Assembly (NCBI RefSeq): GCF_900177715.1 | Contig: NZ_FXWG01000001.1 | Location: 372,001-436,000 of the forward strand | DNA length: 64,000 nt | Direction of reading: 5' to 3' | DNA from: Altererythrobacter xiamenensis | Lineage (GTDB): Bacteria > Pseudomonadota > Alphaproteobacteria > Sphingomonadales > Sphingomonadaceae | Shown here: piece by piece, positions 8,141 to 17,396 of the stretch | Numbering within the stretch: position 1 is the stretch's first letter | Layout of the letters: each line of letters opens with the position of its first letter | Position numbers and translations under genes: made by a program | Notes under the pieces: model-generated | Seen by the model: the letters and a program-made list of their open reading frames with translations, nothing else | Database searches by the model: none | What the model was told of the DNA's origin: nothing

Positions 8141-8809
8141 ATGACCGACCAAGCAACCCAGCAACTGACCTTTGCCATTCCAAAGGGCCGCATTCTCGAC
8201 GAAGCGCTGCCAGTCATGGCGCGCGCAGGCGTGGTGCCGGAAGATGCGTTCCACGACAAGGGCAACCGTTCATTGAGCTTTGCCACCACACGCGAGGACA
8301 TGCGCCTGATCCGCGTGCGCGCATTCGATGTGGCAACCTTCGTCGCACATGGCGCAGCGCAGATCGGGATCGTCGGATCGGACGTGATCGAGGAGTTCGA
8401 CTATGCCGATCTCTATGCGCCCGTCGATCTCGACATCGGTCACTGCCGCCTTTCGGTGGCGCGCGTTGCGGGAGCAGATGCCCCGCACGTGCATTCGAGC
8501 CATATGCGCGTCGCCACCAAATATCCGAACCTCACCCGCCGTCATTTCGAAGCGCGAGGCATCCAGGCCGAATGCGTGAAGCTGAACGGCGCGATGGAGC
8601 TTGCTCCCTCGCTCGGCCTAGCCAGCCAGATCGTCGATCTCGTCTCGACCGGACGCACGCTGAAAGAAAACGGGCTGGTCGAGAGCGATCCGATCATGGA
8701 TGTCTCGGCGCGCCTGATCGTCAACCGCGCCGCGCTCAAGACCGATCCGCGCGTGGGCGAACTCGTCGACGCGTTCCGTAGCATCGCGCAAGAACGCGAG
8801 GCGGCCTGA
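8141..8809 (+). CDS. hisG: ATP phosphoribosyltransferase, catalytic subunit
   Basis: HisG catalyses the first step of histidine synthesis, condensing ATP with PRPP. The protein is 222 residues, the short form lacking the C-terminal regulatory domain; short HisG normally works in a complex with HisZ, which is not in this window. Recognisable blocks are [16 protein letters not shown], the [10 protein letters not shown] loop and the PRPP-binding region [17 protein letters not shown] 8141 is preferred to the GTG/ATG candidates upstream because the protein then starts as the family does. Its stop overlaps the hisD start (TGATG). Confidence 0.95.
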   Translation: MTDQATQQLTFAIPKGRILDEALPVMARAGVVPEDAFHDKGNRSLSFATTREDMRLIRVRAFDVATFVAHGAAQIGIVGSDVIEEFDYADLYAPVDLDIGHCRLSVARVAGADAPHVHSSHMRVATKYPNLTRRHFEARGIQAECVKLNGAMELAPSLGLASQIVDLVSTGRTLKENGLVESDPIMDVSARLIVNRAALKTDPRVGELVDAFRSIAQEREAA

Positions 8810-10098
8810 TGCGCAGCCTCAACATCAACGATCCCGATTTTGCGAAGCGGTTCCGTCGCATTGTCGACGACCGCCGCGAAAGCGACAGCGACGTCGCAAT
8901 TCAGGTCCGCGATATCCTCAGGGAAGTGCGCCAGCGTGGCGACAAGGCGCTGGCCGAATATTCGATGCGCTTCGACAGTCACCGGCTTTCGACCGACGAA
9001 GACTGGGTGATCTCTACCGAACAGTGCCGCGCAGCTTATGATGAGCTGCAACCCGATCTGCGCGATGCGCTGGAACTCGCGGCGACGCGCATCCGTGTAT
9101 ATCACGAGGCGCAATTGCCCGCAGACCGCGACTTCACCGACGATGCAGGCGTGCGCCAGGGTGCGCTCTGGCGCGCGGTCGACGCGGCCGGGCTCTATGT
9201 TCCGGGTGGCCGGGCTGCCTACCCATCCTCATTGCTGATGAACGCCATTCCGGCCAAGGTCGCCGGTGTCGAGCGCCTGGTCGTTGTCACCCCGACCCCC
9301 AAGGGCGAGAGCAACCCGCTGGTGCTCGCCGCGGCCCATGTTGCCGGAGTCGACGAGATCTGGCGTGTCGGCGGAGCGCAAGCCGTAGCCGCGCTCGCTT
9401 ACGGGACCGAGCGGATCCGCAAGGTCGACGTCATCACCGGCCCCGGCAATGCCTATGTCGCTGAGGCCAAGCGCCAGCTCTTCGGTGTTGTCGGGATCGA
9501 CATGGTTGCAGGACCAAGCGAGATCCTCGTTATTGCCGACAAGGACAACAATCCCGAATGGATCGCCGCCGACCTGCTCAGCCAGGCCGAACACGATCCA
9601 TCCGCGCAATCGATCCTGATCACCGACGACGAAACCTTTGCCGCCCAGGTCGAAGATTGCGTCGATTTGCAACTGGCGACGCTCGCGACCCACAAGGTCG
9701 CCAATGAGAGCTGGACAAGCCACGGCGTGATGATCGTGGTGGACGAACTTTCGCAGGCCGTCGAACTGGCCGATGCACTCGCCGCCGAGCATATCGAACT
9801 CGCCGTTGCCGAACCCGAACCGCTGCTCAGGGCCATCCGCCATGCCGGCAGCGTTTTCCTCGGCCGGATGACCCCCGAAGCCGTGGGCGATTACGTCGCC
9901 GGACCCAATCACGTCCTTCCGACCGGGCGCCGCGCGCGCTTCGCCAGCGGGCTATCGGTGCTCGACTTCATGAAGCGCACCAGCTTCATCGAACTGGGCG
10001 ATGGCGCGCTTGACAAGATCGGCCCGGCGGCCGTCGCGCTCGCCCATGCCGAAGGACTGCCCGCGCACGCAAAATCCGTAGAATTGAGGCTCAAATGA
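8809..10098 (+). CDS. hisD: Histidinol dehydrogenase
   Basis: HisD carries out the last two oxidations of histidine synthesis, converting L-histidinol to L-histidine with NAD+ and zinc. At 429 residues it has the expected length. Diagnostic segments are AAGLYVPGGRAAYPSSLLMN, the ITGPGNAYVAEAKR cofactor region, GPSEILVIAD, the catalytic Glu/His in AAEHIELA, and the metal-ligand region of VAGPNHVLPTG. It shares one base with hisG upstream, and its stop overlaps the nusB ATG (ATGA), giving a hisG-hisD-nusB-thiL operon. Confidence 0.97.
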   Translation: MRSLNINDPDFAKRFRRIVDDRRESDSDVAIQVRDILREVRQRGDKALAEYSMRFDSHRLSTDEDWVISTEQCRAAYDELQPDLRDALELAATRIRVYHEAQLPADRDFTDDAGVRQGALWRAVDAAGLYVPGGRAAYPSSLLMNAIPAKVAGVERLVVVTPTPKGESNPLVLAAAHVAGVDEIWRVGGAQAVAALAYGTERIRKVDVITGPGNAYVAEAKRQLFGVVGIDMVAGPSEILVIADKDNNPEWIAADLLSQAEHDPSAQSILITDDETFAAQVEDCVDLQLATLATHKVANESWTSHGVMIVVDELSQAVELADALAAEHIELAVAEPEPLLRAIRHAGSVFLGRMTPEAVGDYVAGPNHVLPTGRRARFASGLSVLDFMKRTSFIELGDGALDKIGPAAVALAHAEGLPAHAKSVELRLK

Positions 10099-10547
10099 AC
10101 TCCCCTGCCCGTTCGCAGGCCCGCTCGACCGCAAGGCTCGCCGCCGTCCAGGCGCTCTATCAGCAGCAGATGGAGGGCACCGCGCTCGCCCGCCTGCTCG
10201 ACGAGTTTCACCAGCACCGGCTGGGCAAGGAAATCGACGAGGACCACTATGGCGAAGCCGAGGTGGATTTCTTCGACGACATCGTATCCGGCGTTGATGC
10301 GCGGCGCGAGGAGATCGATGAGCTGGTCATCGGCAAGCTCTCGACCGGCTGGACGCTCGCACGGCTCGACAAGACCATGCTGCAGATCCTGCGCAGTGGC
10401 GCTTACGAACTGGTTGCGCGCAAGGACGTGCCGACAGCCGCGGTGATCAACGAATATGTCGATGTGGCGAAGGCCTTCTTCGACGATCGCGAAGCGAAGT
10501 TCGTCAACGGTATCCTCGATGCGATTGCCAGGGACGTGAGACACTGA
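10095..10547 (+). CDS. nusB: Transcription antitermination protein NusB
   Basis: NusB, with NusE (S10), binds boxA RNA and supports rRNA transcription antitermination. The 150-residue protein shows the family's all-helical pattern: RSTARLAAVQALYQ at the start and LARLDKTMLQILRSGAYEL in the middle. The C-terminal AVINEYVDVAKAFFDDREAK and FVNGILDAIAR blocks follow. It is coupled to hisD by ATGA, and its stop codon overlaps the inferred CTG start of thiL. A his-nusB-thiL grouping is plausible for sphingomonads. Confidence 0.96.
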   Translation: MNSPARSQARSTARLAAVQALYQQQMEGTALARLLDEFHQHRLGKEIDEDHYGEAEVDFFDDIVSGVDARREEIDELVIGKLSTGWTLARLDKTMLQILRSGAYELVARKDVPTAAVINEYVDVAKAFFDDREAKFVNGILDAIARDVRH

Positions 10548-11401
10548 GCGGCGAGCTCGACTTTATCGAGGCCCTGCGCGGCCTGTCGCTCCATCGGGGC
10601 GCAAGAAATCTCGAAGACGACTGCGCGGTGCTGGAGTTCGGTTCCGAAACGCTGGTCATCACGCATGACAGCATGGCCGAAGGCACGCATTGGCCCGAAA
10701 GCGCCGATCCCTTCGATGTTGCGTGGAAGCTTGTCGCGGTGAACCTGTCCGACCTCGCGGCCGCAGGCGCCGAGCCCATCGGTGTGATGCTCGCGTATTC
10801 GCTTGGTGATAGCGATGGCGACGGGCGGTTCATCGAGGGCCTGCGCGCCGTACTCGATACATACGATGCGCCGCTGCTTGGCGGCGATACGATCCGCGCC
10901 GACGGTCCTCGCACGCTCGGCCTGACCGCAATCGGCCGCGCCACCCATACCCCGGTGCCGTCGCGCAGCGGGGCGAAGGTGGGCGACGGCGTTTTCGTGA
11001 CCGGAGACCTCGGCCAGGCGATGCTCGGTCATGAAGGCATCGAGGCGCACCGCGAAGCCTTCGTCCGTCCCATCCCTCTGCTTGAGACGGGCCGAGCCCT
11101 TGCAGCCGTCGCCACGGCGATGATGGATATTTCCGACGGCCTGCTGCTCGATGCGACGCGACTGGCAAAGGCAAGCGAGGTTACCCTTTCGCTCGAGAAC
11201 GCGGCCATACCCGTTGCCGACAGAGCGCGCTTTGACGACTGCATTCGCTGGGGCGATGACTACCAGTTGCTCTTCACGGCGCCCTCGGGAGCCAATTTGC
11301 CCATCAGGGCGCACCGGATCGGCGAAGTCACGGCCCGCTCGGACGCTCCGATCCTGCTCGACGGCGCGCCCGTTGTCGGATCGCTCGGCTACCAGCACTA
11401 G
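10544..11401 (+). CDS. thiL: Thiamine-monophosphate kinase, apparent CTG start
   Basis: ThiL phosphorylates thiamine monophosphate to thiamine pyrophosphate. From CTG 10544 the protein is 285 residues. The N-terminal FIEALRGL, the metal/ATP aspartates in LEDDCAVL, THDSMAEGTHW and the glycine-rich LLGGDTIRADGP all fit the family, as do MDISDGLLLDATRLA and RWGDDYQLLFT. There is no in-frame ATG, GTG or TTG before GTG 10628, and starting there would remove the conserved DD pair. CTG at 10544-10546 overlaps the nusB stop (CTGA) just as ATGA couplings do elsewhere in this operon. The kinase assignment is firm; the start codon is inferred. Confidence 0.9.
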   Translation: MSGELDFIEALRGLSLHRGARNLEDDCAVLEFGSETLVITHDSMAEGTHWPESADPFDVAWKLVAVNLSDLAAAGAEPIGVMLAYSLGDSDGDGRFIEGLRAVLDTYDAPLLGGDTIRADGPRTLGLTAIGRATHTPVPSRSGAKVGDGVFVTGDLGQAMLGHEGIEAHREAFVRPIPLLETGRALAAVATAMMDISDGLLLDATRLAKASEVTLSLENAAIPVADRARFDDCIRWGDDYQLLFTAPSGANLPIRAHRIGEVTARSDAPILLDGAPVVGSLGYQH

Positions 11402-11566
11402 GCGCAACCTCTCTCAGCAAAAGTGATGAAACGGGGGCCAAAGCACGGGCTCTGGGCAATGAGGCCTTGTCAGCACCACGGCATCGCTATAGCCCTCCCG
11501 CCCACGTGCCTCCACACAACGAGAGGCCGGATAAAAATCATCCACGTTTGTAAGAGGGGATTTTTC

Positions 11567-13723
11567 GTGGACCTTGTTCTCATTTCAATTCTGTTGGGCT
11601 TGCTCGCCGTCGTCTACGGCGCTTTCACCAGCCGTCAGGTTCTGGGCGCCGATGCAGGCAATGCGCGCATGCAGGAGATCGCAGGAGCGATCCAGGAAGG
11701 CGCTCAGGCCTATCTCAAGCGTCAGTACACCACCATCGGCTTCGTCGGTGTGGTCGTTGCCGCAATCGTCTTGCTGTTCCTCGGCCTGGTTCCGGCGATC
11801 GGCTTCGTCATCGGCGCGATCCTGTCGGGCGTTGCCGGCTTCATCGGGATGAACATCTCGGTGCGCTCGAACGTCCGCACTGCGGCCGCAGCGCAGACAG
11901 GCTTGCAGCAGGGTCTCACCCTCGCATTCCGCGCCGGCGCAATCACCGGCATGCTGGTGGCAGGTCTCGCCCTGCTCTCGATTGCCGTGTTCTACTGGTA
12001 TCTCACCAATATCGCGAATTACGCGGCTGACAGCGACCAGGTAGTCTACGGCCTCGTGGGCCTTGCCTTCGGCGCCTCGCTCATTTCGATCTTCGCGCGT
12101 CTTGGCGGCGGTATCTTCACCAAGGCTGCCGACGTCGGCGCCGACCTCGTCGGCAAGGTCGAAGCCGGCATTCCCGAAGATGACCCTCGCAACCCGGCCG
12201 TGATCGCCGACAACGTGGGCGACAACGTAGGCGACTGCGCAGGCATGGCAGCCGACCTTTTCGAAACCTATGTCGTGACCGTTGGCGTCACCATGGTGCT
12301 GACCGCACTGCTGTTCGGCGACCTGCTCGGCGATCTGCTGGCACCGATGATGGCGCTTCCGCTGCTGATCGGGGGTGCCTGCATCCTCACCAGCATCATC
12401 GGCACCTATTTCGTGAAGCTCGGCAAGGGCGGCACGAAAGTGATGGGCGCGATGTACAAGGGCTTCATCATCTCCGCCGTGCTCGCGGTTCCGCTGATCT
12501 GGTTCGTGATCGATTATGCTCTCGGCGGCATCGGCACGGAAATCGGCGGTGCTGTTTCGGGCATCGATGCGGGCGCGCCGCTGGCTGAAGAAGGCACTGC
12601 GGAGCAGGTCACCGGCTTTACCGGATGGGACCTGTTCTGGTGCTCGGTCATCGGCCTTGCCATCACCGGCCTCATCATCTGGATCACCGAATACTACACC
12701 GGCACGAACTATCGTCCGGTGAAGTCGATCGCCAAGGCTTCGGAAACGGGCCACGGCACCAACGTGATCCAGGGTCTCGCCATCAGCCTTGAATCGACCG
12801 CTCTCCCCACGATCGTGATCGTGGCGGGCATCATCGCAACCTTCCAGCTCGCCGGCCTCATGGGCATCGCCTATGCAGCCACCGCGATGCTGGCGCTGGC
12901 CGGCATGGTCGTTGCTCTGGACGCATATGGTCCGGTGACCGACAACGCTGGCGGCATCGCCGAGATGGCCGGTCTCGACGAAAGCGTGCGTGAGAAGACC
13001 GACATGCTCGATGCGGTCGGCAACACGACGAAAGCCGTGACCAAGGGCTACGCCATCGGTTCGGCCGGTCTCGGTGCACTGGTGCTGTTTGCCGCCTACA
13101 CGACCGACCTTGCGAAGCTGTTCCCGGATGCTGACGTCGATTTCAGCCTCGAGAACCCTTACGTCATTGTCGGCCTGCTGCTCGGCGCACTGCTGCCGTA
13201 CCTGTTCGGTGCGATGGGCATGACCGCCGTCGGCCGCGCTGCCGGCGACGTGGTTGTGGACGTTCGTGACCAGTTCAAGAACGACCCGGGCATCATGGAA
13301 GGCACCAGCAAGCCGAACTATGCGAAGACGGTGGATCTGGTGACGAAGGCCGCGATCAAGGAAATGATCGTTCCCTCGATGCTGCCGCTGCTTGCACCGA
13401 TCGTGGTCTACTTCGCGATCCTGTTCCTCGCCGGACAGGAGAATGCGTTTGCTGCGGTTGGCGCCCTTCTGCTGGGCGTGATCGTCGGCGGTATCTTCGT
13501 CGCGCTTTCCATGACCGCCGGTGGCGGCGCATGGGACAATGCGAAGAAGTACATCGAGGACGGCAATCACGGCGGCAAGGGCTCTGACGCTCACCACGCG
13601 GCCGTGACCGGCGACACGGTCGGCGATCCTTACAAGGATACCGCCGGTCCTGCCGTGAACCCGATGATCAAGATCACCAACATCGTCGCGCTGCTGCTGC
13701 TCGCGGCACTTGCGGCGGTCTGA
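11567..13723 (+). CDS. hppA: Proton-translocating membrane pyrophosphatase, K+-independent
   Basis: HppA hydrolyses pyrophosphate and pumps protons across the inner membrane. The 718-residue protein has about 16 hydrophobic spans. The active-site block [20 protein letters not shown] and the conserved aspartates of [16 protein letters not shown] are intact. The [10 protein letters not shown] segment carries Lys and Thr at the two positions that separate K+-independent from K+-dependent enzymes, so it is the K+-independent class. GTG 11567 is chosen because AAGAGGGG lies 8 bases upstream and the protein then begins [12 protein letters not shown] strong terminator follows. The 165 bases upstream contain no gene I can see. 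Confidence 0.96.
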   Translation: MDLVLISILLGLLAVVYGAFTSRQVLGADAGNARMQEIAGAIQEGAQAYLKRQYTTIGFVGVVVAAIVLLFLGLVPAIGFVIGAILSGVAGFIGMNISVRSNVRTAAAAQTGLQQGLTLAFRAGAITGMLVAGLALLSIAVFYWYLTNIANYAADSDQVVYGLVGLAFGASLISIFARLGGGIFTKAADVGADLVGKVEAGIPEDDPRNPAVIADNVGDNVGDCAGMAADLFETYVVTVGVTMVLTALLFGDLLGDLLAPMMALPLLIGGACILTSIIGTYFVKLGKGGTKVMGAMYKGFIISAVLAVPLIWFVIDYALGGIGTEIGGAVSGIDAGAPLAEEGTAEQVTGFTGWDLFWCSVIGLAITGLIIWITEYYTGTNYRPVKSIAKASETGHGTNVIQGLAISLESTALPTIVIVAGIIATFQLAGLMGIAYAATAMLALAGMVVALDAYGPVTDNAGGIAEMAGLDESVREKTDMLDAVGNTTKAVTKGYAIGSAGLGALVLFAAYTTDLAKLFPDADVDFSLENPYVIVGLLLGALLPYLFGAMGMTAVGRAAGDVVVDVRDQFKNDPGIMEGTSKPNYAKTVDLVTKAAIKEMIVPSMLPLLAPIVVYFAILFLAGQENAFAAVGALLLGVIVGGIFVALSMTAGGGAWDNAKKYIEDGNHGGKGSDAHHAAVTGDTVGDPYKDTAGPAVNPMIKITNIVALLLLAALAAV

Positions 13724-13753
13724 TCGCACTCACCCGGAAACGGGACTGGTAGG

Positions 13754-13783
13754 CCCCGCCCGGAGCGATCCGGGCGGGGTTTT
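13754..13783 (+). terminator. Rho-independent terminator after hppA
   Basis: A perfect 10-bp stem (CCCCGCCCGG / CCGGGCGGGG) with loop AGCGAT is followed by TTTT. It lies 30 bases after the hppA stop. A nearly identical copy follows the next gene at 16065. Confidence 0.9.
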
Positions 13784-13942
13784 CACTTGCAGTTCAGAGA
13801 TAAACAGGCAAAACAATTGGTCATGGGGCGTCTTTGAAGATCTACTTCGCTGCGGGACTGGGCTTCTGCGTCTGAAGTAATTGCTTGGAAATTTCTGCGC
13901 CCCGACTTTTTCGGGATTCAATTGGGACGCAGGACAAATTTC

Positions 13943-16036
13943 ATGACATTCAAATCTTTCGCGGTTCGCAGCGTGAGCGCTGTCGCACTTGGTATTGCCA
14001 CCCTGACCGTCGCACCGGTGGCGGCGCAATCTACAGCGGCGGCTGAACAGACGAACCAGCGGGTGCCGATTTCAGAGATCGGCACAATACCGAATACGCA
14101 GCAGGTTCGTATCTCGCCCGAAGGCAATCGTTTGGCGATGACAGTCAACAACGATGGCCAGGAGGTCTACGCTGTCCTTGATCTCGATGACCCCAACCCG
14201 ACGCCGAGAATCTTTGCCTCGTCGGGCGAATTCATGGAGGCGGGAGACCGCACCGTTGGTTTCTACCGCTGGATCGGCAACGATCACGTGGTATTTCAGC
14301 TTCTTAGCCGTGAGAATATTTTCGGACAGCGCGGCGACCTCGCTCGTCTCGTCTCATTCAATGTCAACACGGGCAAGATGGAGCCGCTGGTCTGGCGCGA
14401 CTCCGGTGGCAATGCGAGCCGCATCCTGCACGTCAATCACGACACTGGTGAGTTCCTGCTCGAAAGACAGAACCTTGGTTATGAAAGCGGTGCGGACCAG
14501 AGGCGACCCGAAGTGGTCAAGGTCGATGTCGCGACCGGCAAGTTCGAACGGTTTCAGCGCCCCAATCTGATCGTCAATTCCTGGTATGCGGACGGCGATG
14601 GCGTTGTTCGTATGGGAACGTCCTATGATCCCGACAACGGGGAGTCGCGCATCCTCTACCGCTCTGGCGATTCAGGTAACTTTCGCACCGTGCAAAAAGT
14701 GGTCGACGAGAACTTCGTCGGTGAAGGTCTCCAGCCGCAAATATTCCTCGACGAGCCCGATATGGCGATTGCAACCAGCAATCACGATGGCTTTTCCAAG
14801 GTTTACAAGGTCAATCTGACGACGGGTGATATTGTAGAGGAACTCTTCGCAGTCGAAGGCTACGATGTCGGAGGCGCAATCTCCAACCGCGATAACAATG
14901 AACTTATCGGGGTGAACTACACGACGGATCGCAGCCGGGTGAAATATTTCGACCCGACGATGAAGACGATTCAGGAGCAAATCCTCGACGCCTCTTTCGG
15001 GAAAGATAACGGGCGTATCATCAGTATGAGCGAAGATCGGACCAAGCTCGTGCTGTATGTCGCCAAGCCCAATCAGCCCGGCGGATTCTATTATTACAAC
15101 ACGCAAAACGGTGATTTCAAACAGGTCGGCTGGATAAACAATGCCCTGAAGGATGCGGAACTCCATCCGGTCAAGATGATCCGCTACCCGGCAAGCGATG
15201 GCGAAACGATCGAAGCCGCCGTCACGATGCCGCGCCATCGTTTGGGGCAGAAGAACCTCCCGGTTGTCATGATCACCCACGGCGGACCTTTCGGTCCGCG
15301 CGACAACGCAGAATATGAACCCTGGGCCCAGAGCATGGCGGAACAGGGCTATGTCGTGGTGCAGCCGAACTATCGTGGTTCGGGGGGATATGGCACGGAA
15401 TGGATCAAGAAAGGCCGTGACGATGGCTTCGGCATGCGCATGCAGGACGATCTCAACGACGCGATCGATTATCTGGCGAGCCAGGGTATCGTCGATGCGA
15501 ACCGCGCCTGCATGATGGGCTGGTCTTATGGCGGTTATGCTTCGGCCCGCGCCGCACAGCGCGATCCCAACCGCTGGCAGTGCACCGTCGCTGGTGCCGG
15601 CGTCTATGATCTCGGCCTGATGCGTCGCTATGACGTCGGCTATCTCGGCAAGTTCGGCTCGAACTATCTCGCCAAGGGCGCGGCCGATCTCGACAGCGTC
15701 AGCCCGGCCGCAAACACCGATGGCGACTGGGCTCCGATCATGATCGTTCACGGCGTTCGCGATGCCCGCGTTCCGGTCGAACAGGCCCGCGTTCTGGTGA
15801 GTAACCTCAAGAGCTCCGGCAAGGTCGAAGGCAAGGACTTCATCTACCTCGAGCAGGAGAAGAACACGCATAACCTGCCTTACGATTATACGCGCATCGA
15901 ATGGCTTGGCGGTGCGGCGGCCTGGCTTGAAAAGCACAATCCGGCCTATGTTTCCTCGGACCCGGACTATGCCAGCAAGCCTCCGCTGGACCCATCGACA
16001 ATCAAGATGGCGAAGGAACTGAATATCGATCTTTGA
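13943..16036 (+). CDS. Secreted S9 family peptidase (prolyl oligopeptidase/dipeptidyl peptidase type)
   Basis: A 697-residue serine peptidase of the prolyl oligopeptidase family, predicted to be exported. A signal peptide covers about residues 1-29 (basic MTFKSFAVRS, hydrophobic core, APVAAQ cleavage site). The middle is a beta-propeller-like region. The C-terminal alpha/beta-hydrolase domain has Ser528 in GWSYGGYAS, Asp607 in VHGVRDARVP and His643 in KNTHNLPYD. It probably trims peptides in the periplasm. ATG 13943 is chosen because the signal sequence begins there. The gene is flanked by two nearly identical terminators, so it is a stand-alone unit. Confidence 0.92.
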   Translation: MTFKSFAVRSVSAVALGIATLTVAPVAAQSTAAAEQTNQRVPISEIGTIPNTQQVRISPEGNRLAMTVNNDGQEVYAVLDLDDPNPTPRIFASSGEFMEAGDRTVGFYRWIGNDHVVFQLLSRENIFGQRGDLARLVSFNVNTGKMEPLVWRDSGGNASRILHVNHDTGEFLLERQNLGYESGADQRRPEVVKVDVATGKFERFQRPNLIVNSWYADGDGVVRMGTSYDPDNGESRILYRSGDSGNFRTVQKVVDENFVGEGLQPQIFLDEPDMAIATSNHDGFSKVYKVNLTTGDIVEELFAVEGYDVGGAISNRDNNELIGVNYTTDRSRVKYFDPTMKTIQEQILDASFGKDNGRIISMSEDRTKLVLYVAKPNQPGGFYYYNTQNGDFKQVGWINNALKDAELHPVKMIRYPASDGETIEAAVTMPRHRLGQKNLPVVMITHGGPFGPRDNAEYEPWAQSMAEQGYVVVQPNYRGSGGYGTEWIKKGRDDGFGMRMQDDLNDAIDYLASQGIVDANRACMMGWSYGGYASARAAQRDPNRWQCTVAGAGVYDLGLMRRYDVGYLGKFGSNYLAKGAADLDSVSPAANTDGDWAPIMIVHGVRDARVPVEQARVLVSNLKSSGKVEGKDFIYLEQEKNTHNLPYDYTRIEWLGGAAAWLEKHNPAYVSSDPDYASKPPLDPSTIKMAKELNIDL

Positions 16037-16064
16037 TCGTCTTTCAGCCGGTTGATTCAGAAGA

Positions 16065-16094
16065 CCCCGCTCGGAGCGATCCGGGCGGGGTTTT
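16065..16094 (+). terminator. Rho-independent terminator after the S9 peptidase
   Basis: Stem CCCCGCTCGG / CCGGGCGGGG (one T-G wobble), loop AGCGAT, then TTTT. From the 3' part of the first arm through the T run it is identical to the hppA terminator at 13754. Confidence 0.9.
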
Positions 16095-16172
16095 CCTTGC
16101 CCCCATGGTTAATTCAGGCCTGCTAACGCCTTAAGAATTCCGCAGTGCCGCGCTGCTATTGCGCTCTTCACA

Positions 16173-17396
16173 GTGCCAGATCCGGCACAACAGGAAGAGT
16201 TAACGCGTCAGATGGCAACCGCCGCGCAGGATATCTACGAAACGTCCCCTGCTCAGGAGCTCTACGAGACTTCTGTCGAGCAGGCCATTCGTGCGCGCGG
16301 TAACGGGCTCCACTGGCTCAGTTACGACGAGCTGTTCTGCGAGGCTTTTCGCGAGGACTGGCGGGCGCTGGCATGCAGCGCGAGCGAGCCCAATCCGTTC
16401 TTCGAGGAGTGGTTCCTACTGCCGTCGCTCGCCCAGTTCGACCTGTCGGACAGGGTGCAGGTTGCCGCGCTATACGCCAACGGTCAACTCCGGGGCTTGC
16501 TGCCTGTCGGACATAGCCATGCCTATTATGGCTATCTGATGCCGCATGCCTCCACTTGGCTCCATGCCAATGCCTTCTGCGGCTCTCCCTTGATCGCCAG
16601 GGGTTTCGAACGTGCTTTCCTGCGGGAATTACTGCGTTCGCTCGACGACCATCCCAATGGAGCGCTGTTCCTTCACCTGCCCGCCATTCCCGAGGGAAGC
16701 CAGGTCGAGCGCGCTCTCGAAGCGGTCCTGGCAGAGAAAGATCGCCCGGCCGGCGTCGTGGCGCAGGAAGAGCGCGCCCTGCTGCGTTCAGAGCTGTCCT
16801 CAAGCGCATATTACGAGGACTCGCTCACCAAAAAGCGCCGCAAGGAGCTCGCCCGCCTGCGCAAGCGGCTGGGCGAAGAAGGCGAGCTGACCTTCGAACG
16901 ACAGTCGGGCAAACGTGCTCTCGGTGACTGGATCGACGAGTTCCTCTCGCTGGAAGCTGCTGGCTGGAAGGGTCAGGCGGGTTCGGCCATCGCGTCTGCC
17001 CGGGACACCGAATACATGTTTCGCGGCGCGCTTCACGGGGCTGCCCGCGCCGGCAAGCTGGAACGGCTGGCCTTGCGGATCGACGGCAAGCCTGTGGCGA
17101 TGCTGGTCAATTTCATAACCCCGCCCGGAGCCTTCAGCTTCAAGACCGCTTATGATGAGCGCTTCGGACGCTATTCCCCCGGTTTCCTGTTGCAGCAGGA
17201 AAATCTCGAACTGCTCGATCGCGGAGACATCGCCTGGTGCGACAGCTGCGCTGCCGAAGGGCATCCGATGATCGAACGTATCTGGCGACAAAAAAGAACC
17301 ATGCTGGGTCGCAATATCGCCATCGGCGGCGGAATCCGTCGCCGCATCTTCGAGCGCCTCTTGCGCGCCGAAACGAAGAAGGACCCCCAAGCATGA
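16173..17396 (+). CDS. GNAT family N-acetyltransferase (CelD/BioF2-like)
   Basis: A 407-residue protein of the GNAT superfamily, of the double-GNAT type annotated as CelD/BioF2-like or Acetyltransf_6. The C-terminal half shows RLALRIDGKPVAMLVNFI, then FKTAYDERFGRYSPGFLL, the usual acyl-CoA-binding arrangement, and ends CDSCAAEGHPMIERIWRQKR. The N-terminal half (FFEEWFLLPSLAQF, then QVAALYANGQLRGLLPV) is the degenerate first GNAT domain. GTG 16173 gives the longest form; ATG 16212 is an alternative. Its stop overlaps the next ATG (ATGA). The acceptor is unknown; relatives act on surface polysaccharides. Confidence 0.78.
   Translation: MPDPAQQEELTRQMATAAQDIYETSPAQELYETSVEQAIRARGNGLHWLSYDELFCEAFREDWRALACSASEPNPFFEEWFLLPSLAQFDLSDRVQVAALYANGQLRGLLPVGHSHAYYGYLMPHASTWLHANAFCGSPLIARGFERAFLRELLRSLDDHPNGALFLHLPAIPEGSQVERALEAVLAEKDRPAGVVAQEERALLRSELSSSAYYEDSLTKKRRKELARLRKRLGEEGELTFERQSGKRALGDWIDEFLSLEAAGWKGQAGSAIASARDTEYMFRGALHGAARAGKLERLALRIDGKPVAMLVNFITPPGAFSFKTAYDERFGRYSPGFLLQQENLELLDRGDIAWCDSCAAEGHPMIERIWRQKRTMLGRNIAIGGGIRRRIFERLLRAETKKDPQA

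Noticed and set aside
11585-13729. A 714-codon open frame opposite hppA
   Set aside because: The plus-strand hppA is unmistakable. The antisense translation is rich in His, Arg and Asp with no family features, as expected of a shadow in GC-rich DNA.
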